This document shows positions 1-6,900 of a stretch of DNA of 64,000 nt, piece after piece. Location of the stretch: NCBI GenBank assembly GCA_028277985.1, contig JANQFG010000106.1, positions 116,939 to 180,938 of the forward strand, in the 5' to 3' direction. The notes under the pieces are model-generated. The model ran no database searches, was not told where the DNA came from, and worked only from the letters and a program-made list of their open reading frames with translations. Numbering within the stretch: position 1 is the stretch's first letter; every line of letters starts with the position of its first letter. A program made the translations under genes and the position numbers. This stretch comes from a bacterium. Lineage in GTDB: Bacteria; Desulfobacterota; DSWW01.

Positions 1-197
1 TCGCTCAAGACGGCGTGGATGGTCTCCTCGCAGGTCCGGTCCACTTCGGTGACCAGGTTCGTCTCTCCCTTGAAATCGATCGTGTGGGTCTTGTCGAATG
101 CGTCGAGTTGTATTTTGCCGGCATCCCTGGCGGCCTGAACCGCCAGTTCGACGTGTTCCTTCCAGGGGCTTTGGGCAAAGCTCGATGCTTCCTTCAT
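1..197 (-). CDS. Inositol monophosphatase family protein (N-terminal part, runs off the window)
   Basis: Reading the minus strand from the ATG at 197 gives 65 residues that continue past the window edge. The sequence has the typical start of the inositol-1-monophosphatase / SuhB / histidinol-phosphatase superfamily: an amphipathic helix (VQAARDAGKIQL) and then the segment KGETNLVTEVDR, the family's 'K...DLVTEVD' substrate-lid and metal-site region. These enzymes are soluble, Mg-dependent and lithium-sensitive phosphatases of sugar alcohol phosphates or related substrates. The ATG overlaps the stop of the upstream gene as ATGA (194-197), so the two are probably translationally coupled. The catalytic DP-D-GT motif lies outside the window, so substrate class cannot be decided. 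Confidence 0.8.
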   Translation of the reverse strand, partial: MKEASSFAQSPWKEHVELAVQAARDAGKIQLDAFDKTHTIDFKGETNLVTEVDRTCEETIHAVLS

Positions 198-583
198 GGC
201 AACTTCTTCCTCGGCTCCGGTGTCGCGGTCTGTCCTGCCGGGTTGATTCCGTTCTTGCCCTTCAAGGGCTCCATGTTCACGATCTCCACCGGGGTCCCCC
301 ACATGTGGAAACTCATGACGCCTTCGAGGGGTTCGGCGCAGAACCTGACCCGAAGCCCGTCCCGGGCAAACTCCTTGGGGAGATTGACCGGTCGGTAGTG
401 AGCCCCGGAATCTGCGTCGATCCCGTAGAACCCGCCTTCCATGCTCAGGTACTTCATCGTTCCCTTGCCCTGCACCCCGCACGACATCCGTGAGCAAACG
501 GAGAAGGGCAGGGCGAACACGAAGGAGAGTCCGGCAAGGAGGAAGGATGTGAAGATGCGGGTTTGGATGGTCCTCGTCATCAT
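194..583 (-). CDS. Small exported protein of unknown function
   Basis: 129 aa. Residues about 9-28 form a hydrophobic segment after a basic start (MMTRTIQTR), consistent with a Sec signal peptide; the following FSVC is a poor lipobox, so lipidation is possible but not clear. The mature part is a compact beta-rich domain containing EGGFYGI, YRPVNLP and a WG-containing strand, a pattern seen in small periplasmic proteins annotated only as hypothetical. I do not recognise a catalytic motif. It lies upstream of and overlaps the inositol-monophosphatase-like gene by 4 nt, so they form one transcription unit. Two adjacent ATG codons (583 and 580) could serve as start; neither has a strong ribosome binding site. 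Confidence 0.65.
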   Translation of the reverse strand: MMTRTIQTRIFTSFLLAGLSFVFALPFSVCSRMSCGVQGKGTMKYLSMEGGFYGIDADSGAHYRPVNLPKEFARDGLRVRFCAEPLEGVMSFHMWGTPVEIVNMEPLKGKNGINPAGQTATPEPRKKLP

Positions 584-654
584 GGGGCCATGATACCCGA
601 AGCGTCCGACGAAAAACAGGGCGAGGCCGCCGTTCGGATGGTGCCTCCCCGGGT

Positions 655-769
655 CGTTGTGCAGAAAGGTTGGCGGCGGTCCGTCTCAGCCCCGTGGTGC
701 CGCAACAGGCCCTTTCTTCTATGCTTTCTCAGGGAGGATCCCCGTTGTAGAGGATCCGTAACACTTTGC
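655..769. repeat. Left copy of an imperfect direct repeat bounding a low-GC interval
   Basis: About 115 bp that match 5179-5296 in the same orientation. The first 30 bases (from CGTTGTGCAGAAAGG through the GGCGGCGGTCCGTC block) and the last 23 bases (TAGAGGATCCGTAACACTTTGC and one base before) are essentially identical. The middle is about 70 percent alike with small indels. Both copies keep a GCGGC / GCCGC inverted repeat. There is no reading frame. The copies enclose 4.4 kb of different base composition. Confidence 0.8.
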
Positions 770-1113
770 TGACCGGTGGATGTCGGTTGCACAAGGCGGC
801 AACCAAGCAGGAGGCAGGAAGAGTACTGTTCACACGTTGATAGTCCCCTCCCCGTGACAATATGGCCGATGGCGCCATTCCTTGCGGGAACGAAGCGCAC
901 GACATACACCGTTCGATACAAGGGGAACACCCGTTGTGTGCCTTGTTACGATTTCGAACTCGCCGTGGTTGCCCTATGAGCCGACAGCAGAACTCTGGAT
1001 AATTCAAGAAAAGAGATGAGAGAGCCGAAGAAGGGCATAACAGGGTACACCATACCGCAGGAATGGGTGAGATAGTGACTTCACAATGGCCGCAAGATGG
1101 CAAGGGATCTGCG
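770..1113. other. Gene-free stretch inside the repeat-bounded interval
   Basis: About 340 bp between the left repeat and the first small gene. Short open frames occur, but none has a good start region or a recognisable product. I see no convincing promoter; an AT-richer patch near 990-1010 may carry the one for the small gene at 1114. Confidence 0.4.
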
Positions 1114-1266
1114 ATGGCGGAAATAGTAAAGGTGACCAAGATTTCTCCAAACATCAAATCGATTCGGGTCAACGTGTCCTATGTCAAGCCGTGTGTGACC
1201 TTGGACGAGAAGATGGCTTATCTAAGACGAGTCGAAAGCATGACGACGAAGACAGCGAAGAAATAA
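1114..1266 (+). CDS. Small protein, paralogue of the one at 1810-2001
   Basis: 50 aa starting MAEIVKVTKI. The in-frame ATG at 1114 is preferred over upstream codons because similarity to the other small protein starts exactly there: MAE(I/V)(V/L)KVTKI.PN(I/V).SIR(I/V), then a shared LDEK(M/I)A and an Arg-rich patch. Similarity across about 40 residues between two short frames 0.5 kb apart in opposite orientation is good evidence that both are real. No transmembrane segment, signal peptide or known domain is visible. The C-terminus is basic (TTKTAKK). An AAGGGA about 9 bases before the ATG is a modest ribosome binding site. Function unknown; it may be a small regulatory or toxin/antitoxin-like protein, but nothing proves that. 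Confidence 0.6.
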   Translation: MAEIVKVTKISPNIKSIRVNVSYVKPCVTLDEKMAYLRRVESMTTKTAKK

Positions 1267-1809
1267 TCCTCCCCTCACACAAATCGAGCCTCGTGTATGG
1301 AGCCGGGCAAGCAATCATCCCGACCAATCTCTAACGAGACCCTCTTCTGACCACCATATCTGAGCGCCGAGGGGGATCCGCATAGACACACCCTCCCAGG
1401 CAACCCCATTTCCCTTGTGGCCTCGAAACCCAATCTTGGCCAGGACTGGCAACGTCCAGTGATGCTGGCTTGCGTTTCGAACAGATAAACCGCTCTTCGT
1501 GGATGGTCTTCAGATGCACCACAGATGTCGAATTCGCCGATCCAAGGGGAGCATCGAGAACCCAGGGTCGGCCTGCCTGCACCAATCGGGAAGGTGATCG
1601 AGAACAGAGCCTGTGTCAGTGTGGAGGCTCGTGTGAACCAGGGAAGGTGCCGGGTGATTACACCGCCCCAGGAAACCGTTTGGGATGGGGGGAGGCCCTG
1701 CAAGGAGAAGAATCTAAGCAGACCGCTGAGCCGGAACTACTGCCGCTGCCAGAGCGTTCTGTCTAGTGCCAGATGCAGCAGAGTTCAAGACCAGACGGCC
1801 GGCGCGCCA
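1267..1809. other. Gene-free stretch between two convergent small genes
   Basis: 543 bp. Open frames of 80-140 codons exist on both strands, but their translations are rich in Arg, Trp, Pro and Cys, show no domain and start without ribosome binding sites. No strong hairpin terminator or mobile-element end was seen. It could be decayed coding sequence. Confidence 0.4.
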
Positions 1810-2001
1810 CTAGCCGTTCTTCTCACTCTTTCCGAGCGGCCGGACATCCGGCTTCTTTGCTATAGTACCCTCAAAGGAGTGCTCTCGTTGGGTACGGGCG
1901 ATTTTCTCGTCTAACGAACCTCCGGAAATCGTGTTCGACTTCTTGATGCGGATAGACGTGACGTTCGGCAAGATCTTCGTCACCTTCAAGACTTCTGCCA
2001 T
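1810..2001 (-). CDS. Small protein, paralogue of the one at 1114-1266
   Basis: 63 aa starting MAEVLKVTKI. Its first 40 residues align with the 50-aa protein encoded convergently at 1114-1266 (shared KVTKI, PN, SIR, LDEKIA). The C-terminal 20 residues differ (AKKPDVRPLGKSEKNG, basic). A clear ribosome binding site, GAGAGGG, lies about 7 bases before the ATG at 2001. It is encoded on the same strand as the metallophosphoesterase and 71 bp downstream of that gene's stop, so the two may be cotranscribed. No signal peptide or membrane segment. Function unknown. Confidence 0.65.
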   Translation of the reverse strand: MAEVLKVTKILPNVTSIRIKKSNTISGGSLDEKIARTQREHSFEGTIAKKPDVRPLGKSEKNG

Positions 2002-2072
2002 TTCAGACCCTCTCTTTCAGATTCTCGCACCATATGCCACATCTATGGCGAAGACCCAATGACCACAAACGA

Positions 2073-4370
2073 TCACTCTACTATGTCCTCAAAACTCAAA
2101 AAGAAATGATCGATAGCCAAGTCATGGACTGCTCCAAGACCAGCTTTTTCCCTCAAAATATCGGTCAGACCGCATAGAGTCAAGCATGTTCCGAAGCTCA
2201 TCACTCCGATCATCGCCCCGCCATCCTGAGGGTATAGTATGGGGATAGAGTAGATGAGTGTATATGCATCGTTCTCGGCCTCCGGGCAGAGCTCCGTCTT
2301 CCGGTGGGGTGTTCTCCCGGCAAGCCCCCCATCCTCAAATGGATCGAACAGTATCGATTCTCTTCTTCTGAGCACTTGACCGGGGATGCCTTCTCCACAT
2401 CTGAAGGTCTGTTTCCATATCGAATGGCTGTCGGGGTATTCTCCTTCTGTGCAGGGGGCAACGGCAATAAGACGAAGCACCCTCTCATCCTCATCAAACA
2501 ACATGAGGCTTGTTTCGAATTTTGAGCTCTTTCTAGTCTCTTTGAAGGCGTCCGACTCGACTATGCTATCCCGCAGAGCGCACAGCATTGTCTCGACGGA
2601 TGCTCTGTATTCGGGAGCAGACAGCCTCTTAACGATGGTCTGAAAAATGCGTTTGTCATATGGCTTCTTAAGCGTATCTGATTCATTCCTCTCTGGGAGG
2701 TCCCAGGCAATCCTATAGGTGTGTCCGGGTATGGGGTTTGAGAGCGAGAGCGTGATTACTCTCACATTCTCGTTGTAATTCAGGAGTTGACTGCAATAAC
2801 CCGTCTCACCGTCATTGCGACTCTTTCCATCCCGGTCGTCCCACACTTCGATTCTAATTCTCTCTGGCTTCAGTGATTCAGGGAACTGAATACACACGGA
2901 GAGTTCCTTCACGTGATCCTCGATAAACATCGAGAACTCATCATGCTCGATCGCTTTCATCTTCATGCTGTCTCGTTTATCAAAGAGGAATCGATTCACT
3001 ATCGATGCCTCCATGATGGCATTGATAGGAAAGCGCTGCAGAGGCGGGTTGAAGACAATGTCTCCACGGATCTTCTCTTCGTTCTCATCAAGATCTGAAG
3101 CTCTCTTCCAAGATATGTGTCGGTCAGCGAGGTCCCGAAACCTAACCTCTAGAGTGTCAGCTCCCTTCGTTGAGTGAAAGAAATGGGGAATGGAAGCTAT
3201 CGGATCTTCTGTTCTGGACCTCCACCCTATGTGCTTAATCTCCAGATCCAGATCTCCGGATTCACATACCTTCAGAGAATATGAGAGGCGGTCAGCTGAC
3301 GTTCTGCCATACTCCTGGTTCTCCAATGCTGTAGACATTCCTAGTCGAGTATTATGTCTGATCTCATCCCGTGAGAGTAAAGCTAACCGACTAAGCCTGG
3401 GTACAAAAGCCCCCTTGGTTCTCTCCCGGTAATCGGCCTCTATCATCCCATCTTCAAAAATTGTCAGCACATTATAAGAATAGAAAGCGTTGCTTACGCC
3501 TGCCGATCCGGCGGCAAGAACTCCTATATAGCGCATGGTGTTCTGGTCGACAATAGGGAAGCCAGCGCGCGAATAACCAGGATAGTGCCTATGACCATGT
3601 AGGATAATGTCAATCCCGTTTCTGGCCATCTCTTTCATGAAGACGCCGGCGTTCTTTAGCAGAAGCAATTCCTCTCTGCGGGTGAGATCTCTCCCTTGGG
3701 TTTCCGCTATAGGCATCGGATGGTGGTGCAAAACGGCCAGTTTCACCAGTCTCTCGAAACCTGGAATCGTGGGCGTCTCCCCATCAGCTCGTTTGTCATC
3801 TCGCCACTTGTTGAACTGCTCGGCAAAGAAACTGTGGATCTCCTTTTCGCTTATATAGCCGCTGGAGACATTCAGTGAATACCTGTTTTCCACGTTTGAG
3901 TCGAAGGCGCATATAAGGATACCTAATGACGGAATGGGACGACTCACGAGATACTCGCCAAAGACGCTGTCGAATACTTTTCGATTCGCCCGGTTTGGAA
4001 GCCAGCCCCAAAATCTATAATCATGATTGCCGGGCACCACGAAGAGTCCGTATCGGGGATCAATCTCGGAGAGGTTACAGAGCTCGATTAGGAAGGCCTT
4101 TACGTTCTCCAGGACCTCTGACAGAATACCTCTCCTAAGGTACTTTATCCTTTGGGGGCCGTTGTCGGCCAAGTCCCCGGTCACAATGATAATGTCCGGT
4201 TTCTTTTCCACAAGATCATTCTTCAGGGCTATGAGATTGCCATCCTTATCAAACACCGTGGATTTCTTGAAATGTAGATCAGATATGTGCGCAATTTTAG
4301 TGAGCCCTTCATGCTTCCGTGCCGGCTTCGCTAAGTACTCAGACTGCAGGAATGGCAATGTATTTTCCAT
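2073..4370 (-). CDS. Metallophosphoesterase with C-terminal GAF-like sensor domain
   Basis: 765 aa from the ATG at 4370, which has GGAG at a 7-base spacing; a TTG twelve codons upstream is possible but lacks such a site. Residues 25-265 carry the full calcineurin-like metallophosphoesterase set: SDLH (30-33), GD (65-66), GNHD (114-117), HHHP (215-218) and HGHRH (258-262), which bind two metal ions. The enzyme should hydrolyse phosphomono- or diesters, possibly cyclic nucleotides or nucleic acid. The middle (about 340-560) has no domain I can name and is predicted beta-rich. Residues about 585-750 resemble a GAF domain (GEGIPGQVL, YSIPILY, GVMSFG), a common small-molecule sensor. No signal peptide, so cytoplasmic. 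The gene is less GC-rich than its surroundings and sits inside the repeat-bounded interval, suggesting acquisition by transfer. Confidence 0.85.
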   Translation of the reverse strand: MENTLPFLQSEYLAKPARKHEGLTKIAHISDLHFKKSTVFDKDGNLIALKNDLVEKKPDIIIVTGDLADNGPQRIKYLRRGILSEVLENVKAFLIELCNLSEIDPRYGLFVVPGNHDYRFWGWLPNRANRKVFDSVFGEYLVSRPIPSLGILICAFDSNVENRYSLNVSSGYISEKEIHSFFAEQFNKWRDDKRADGETPTIPGFERLVKLAVLHHHPMPIAETQGRDLTRREELLLLKNAGVFMKEMARNGIDIILHGHRHYPGYSRAGFPIVDQNTMRYIGVLAAGSAGVSNAFYSYNVLTIFEDGMIEADYRERTKGAFVPRLSRLALLSRDEIRHNTRLGMSTALENQEYGRTSADRLSYSLKVCESGDLDLEIKHIGWRSRTEDPIASIPHFFHSTKGADTLEVRFRDLADRHISWKRASDLDENEEKIRGDIVFNPPLQRFPINAIMEASIVNRFLFDKRDSMKMKAIEHDEFSMFIEDHVKELSVCIQFPESLKPERIRIEVWDDRDGKSRNDGETGYCSQLLNYNENVRVITLSLSNPIPGHTYRIAWDLPERNESDTLKKPYDKRIFQTIVKRLSAPEYRASVETMLCALRDSIVESDAFKETRKSSKFETSLMLFDEDERVLRLIAVAPCTEGEYPDSHSIWKQTFRCGEGIPGQVLRRRESILFDPFEDGGLAGRTPHRKTELCPEAENDAYTLIYSIPILYPQDGGAMIGVMSFGTCLTLCGLTDILREKAGLGAVHDLAIDHFFLSFEDIVE

Positions 4371-4559
4371 GCCGAGTCTCCACGGTGCCACAAACAAGCG
4401 CAGCAACCTATGCCTGGAGCGTGTTAGAGCTACTGCTCCGATCTCTACATACCTGAAGAGACTAGAATGCTCATTGTCAGCGTGTCTTTTCGGTGAAGCG
4501 TCTGCAAATCACGAAGCAAAACGTTAAGGCTCTCCTAGCACAAGTCCACTCTATCACGT

Positions 4560-4588
4560 TCTATAGTTCAAAAAGATTCTTTTTACAA
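4560..4588 (-). promoter_or_regulatory. Candidate promoter for the metallophosphoesterase gene
   Basis: On the minus strand TTGTAA (4588-4583) is followed after 17 bases by TATAGA (4565-4560), within a locally AT-rich patch. The spacer contains a 15-bp palindrome (AAAAAGA-T-TCTTTTT, 4570-4584) that could be an operator. It leaves a leader of about 180 nt before the ATG at 4370. Confidence 0.4.
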
Positions 4589-5178
4589 GAGGCTGCCTAG
4601 GTTTGGGAAATCCGCCCTTCCGGCTCATCTGGTATAACATGCTAAAGCAATGTCAAGCTGGACTTGGACGACGCAAGTTTTTGAAGTTCTAGAGCAATCG
4701 TGGTCTTATTTCCCAAGGCCGGGGCATGGGGGAAATCTCAGTAGCAAGCGAGGCTTTCTTTCCGCACTTCGAGCAGCTACGGAGATGGCTTTCCAGATGA
4801 CATAGAGCCGCACTATGGGCACGACAGGTCGGCCCGATGTGCGTAGCGTGGTATTGGAGAGGGCCGTCATCATGTCGATTGAAACAGCATGACAGTCTGC
4901 GCCCGGATGTTGCTATTAGATAGGGCATGAAACCACGTCGGTCATGGCCATCCAAGACGATCCATGCCCGAATGCTGACCTGGAAGGACCAAGAGGCTGC
5001 TCCCAGTCAGTTGACCAATAGGTGAAGTGCTGTTCCCGCAGGATGGTGGAACCCTTGCGCCCCGTGAAGGTAGGGAAGAAGGTCGTTGATCGTCTCTCGC
5101 TATTTGCCGAGGGTGTGGATCCCCCGAGGATGCTGAGCGTATCCCTTCCCGGTGGAGATCGGGTCGTGCGACCTAGAT
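4589..5178. other. Gene-free stretch upstream of the metallophosphoesterase
   Basis: About 590 bp with no supported gene. An 88-codon open frame on the minus strand (4689-4955) contains a CSKCGKK zinc-ribbon-like piece and might be a decayed fragment, but it lacks a ribosome binding site and I could not tie it to a family. Confidence 0.35.
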
Positions 5179-5296
5179 CGTTGTGCAGAAAGGTTGGCGG
5201 CGGTCCGTCAAGGCCCCACGCTGCCGCAACGGGCCTTTTCTTTTCAGCTTTCTAATGAAAATCGGACTCCACTGTAGAGGATCCGTAACACTTTGC
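5179..5296. repeat. Right copy of the direct repeat bounding the low-GC interval
   Basis: Matches 655-769 in the same orientation: the first 30 bases and last 23 bases are near-identical and the middle is diverged. In this copy AAGGCCC (5210-5216) pairs with GGGCCTT (5231-5237) and is followed by a T-rich run, so it could act as a terminator on the plus strand; the left copy has lost that pairing. Confidence 0.8.
5210..5245 (+). terminator. Candidate hairpin terminator within the right repeat
   Basis: AAGGCCC and GGGCCTT form a 7-bp stem around a 14-nt loop, followed by TTTTCTTTTC. The loop is long for an efficient terminator. No gene on this strand reads into it inside the window. Confidence 0.35.
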
Positions 5297-5451
5297 GAAG
5301 CCAGTCGTGCGGGTCTTTGAGGCCTCATTCAAGAGATACGCCCGAGGGGCGAGGCCGTTCCGTCTGTGCGATGCCGGTGGCATGAAGCTTGCGCATGTAT
5401 CGGTCTCAGGTGAAGGAAGTCGGAGTCATCCGCGCTCAAGGGAGCCTCCTC

Positions 5452-5661
5452 ATGACCGGCTCGGCAGCGATTCCTGCTCCAACCCTCTGGGACCTGGCCA
5501 CGGTCGTATTCGAGGAGGTGGAGAAAATCTGCAGCGACGAGGGAAGCGCGGCTGCACTGACAAGAGAGATTCTGATTCGCATCATCCAGGGGCATGTGAC
5601 GAACATGGAAGTCGAGTTGTCATTCCACCACACGGTCGCATCCGGAATGCTCGGAGAGTAA
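5452..5661 (+). CDS. Small protein of unknown function upstream of the receiver-kinase gene
   Basis: 69 aa from the ATG at 5452, chosen because GGGAG lies 8 bases upstream; an ATG at 5395 would add 19 residues without such a site. The sequence is acidic to neutral and mostly helical (LWDLATVVFEEVEKIC, LTREILIRIIQGHVTN), with no signal peptide or membrane span. It ends only 5 bases before the start of the receiver-histidine kinase, so the two are probably translated from one message and may work together. Codon use matches the GC-rich chromosome rather than the preceding interval. I recognise no family. Confidence 0.55.
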   Translation: MTGSAAIPAPTLWDLATVVFEEVEKICSDEGSAAALTREILIRIIQGHVTNMEVELSFHHTVASGMLGE

Positions 5662-5666
5662 CGTCA

Positions 5667-6878
5667 ATGGTTCTCGCGGGTGGGGTGCCCTCAGGCAGGG
5701 TGGAGGAGGTCAAGGTCCTGATCGTGGATGACGAGCAGGAGAGCCTGAACCTGCTCAACCGTACCTTACGAGGCCGGTATGAAACGTCGCTTGCCCGGGA
5801 CGGGCGGGAAGGCCTTCGATCGCTGGAACGGAATCCTGTGGCTGCGGTGATCTCGGACCAGCGGATGCCTGGTATGACCGGTGTTGAATTCCTGGCCGAG
5901 GCTTCCCGCAGGTGCCCTTACACCCAGAGGATCCTGCTCACAGGCTACACGGAAGTAGCCGGCATTATCGATGCGATTAACGCGGGGCACGTTTTCGGTT
6001 ATCTCTCGAAGCCGTGGCACCCGGACGACCTGTTGGCCACTCTTCGAAGAGCCGTGGAGACCCACCAGCTTCTGAAGGAAAAGGACCGGCTCCTCAACGA
6101 TCTGCAGAAGAAAAACGAGGAATTGAAAGCCCTGCTCGACAAAACCAGGCGGTTGCAGGCGGCGAAGCTGCAGGCGGAGCGATGGGCTGCCCTTGGCAAG
6201 CTGGCCGGCATGGTTGCCCACGACCTGCGCAACCCTTTAACAGCGATCCAGTGTCAGGCAGGCGTTCTCCGGGACGCGGATCCGGCGGGTGCGGGCAGGG
6301 AGCGATCGGCAGAAGCGATTCTGAGGCAGGTGCAGCGTATGGGCCACACAATCGATGAGCTGCTCCTGTTCGCCAAGCCGGAGGATTCGCGTTCTTCTTT
6401 GCGGGCCTACGAACTCTCGGCCCTTGTCACCTCCCTGCAGGAGGCCTTTTCGTTGCGGTGTGACGCACGGGGGATTCGCCTCGAGACCCGTCTTGATTAC
6501 GAAGGGACGGTCTATATCCGTCCACCTCAGGTCTACCGGGTGCTCGAGAACCTTGTGAAGAATGCAATCGATGCGGTCGGTGACGGAGGTCGAGTCCTGA
6601 TCACGTCCGAAGTGGAAAGGTTGGACGACCGGGAGGAGGCGGTGATCCGCGTTGCAGACTCCGGCTCCGGGATCCCGCCTTCGATTCGACAGAGTCTGTT
6701 CGAGCCCTTTGTCACACGCGACAAACCGGGGGGCACGGGGCTCGGCCTTGCGATCGTCAAGAAGATCGTGTGCGAGCATGGTGGAAGGGTCTGGGAAGAG
6801 CCGTGGAAGCTCAGGGGCGCCTGCTTTCATCTGACCCTGCCGCTCGCCCCTCCTGATAGGGAAGAGGCGGAGACCTGA
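5667..6878 (+). CDS. Response regulator receiver-histidine kinase hybrid
   Basis: 403 aa. An ATG at 5667 has GGAG about 10 bases upstream, inside the end of the previous gene; a GTG at 5700 is an alternative. Residues 16-130 are a receiver domain with acidic pair D21/D22, phospho-acceptor D64 (SDQRMPG) and the conserved Lys in LSKPW. A coiled coil (about 135-170) leads to a HisKA domain with phospho-acceptor His185 (VAHDLRNPL), then an HATPase domain with N box (NLVKNAIDAV), G1 (DSGSGIPP), F box (LFEPFVT) and G2 (GTGLGLAIV). No membrane segment, so cytoplasmic. With an N-terminal receiver and no sensor it probably relays a signal from another kinase. It directly precedes a motor ATPase that ends in a receiver domain, a likely phosphotransfer target. 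Confidence 0.9.
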   Translation: MVLAGGVPSGRVEEVKVLIVDDEQESLNLLNRTLRGRYETSLARDGREGLRSLERNPVAAVISDQRMPGMTGVEFLAEASRRCPYTQRILLTGYTEVAGIIDAINAGHVFGYLSKPWHPDDLLATLRRAVETHQLLKEKDRLLNDLQKKNEELKALLDKTRRLQAAKLQAERWAALGKLAGMVAHDLRNPLTAIQCQAGVLRDADPAGAGRERSAEAILRQVQRMGHTIDELLLFAKPEDSRSSLRAYELSALVTSLQEAFSLRCDARGIRLETRLDYEGTVYIRPPQVYRVLENLVKNAIDAVGDGGRVLITSEVERLDDREEAVIRVADSGSGIPPSIRQSLFEPFVTRDKPGGTGLGLAIVKKIVCEHGGRVWEEPWKLRGACFHLTLPLAPPDREEAET

Positions 6879-6900
6879 CCTTCCCGCGACGAGGAACCGG

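Noticed and set aside
1275..1766. Open frames on both strands between the two small paralogues
   Set aside because: They start without ribosome binding sites and their Cys/Arg/Trp-rich translations show no helix or strand pattern. They are not supported as genes.
4689..4955. Zinc-ribbon-like 88-codon frame as a transposase fragment
   Set aside because: A single CxxC pair in an otherwise unstructured frame is too little to assign it.
655..5296. Composite transposon with the direct repeats as insertion-sequence ends
   Set aside because: The repeats are too short and lack terminal inverted repeats and a transposase frame. The direct repeats are better treated as bounding sites of unknown origin.
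5307..5666. Longer N-terminus for the receiver-kinase gene, starting at 5307
   Set aside because: That stretch in this frame is Arg/Gly/Ser-rich with no domain character, while a different frame there encodes a plausible 69-aa protein with a good ribosome binding site. The receiver domain starts just after the ATG at 5667.
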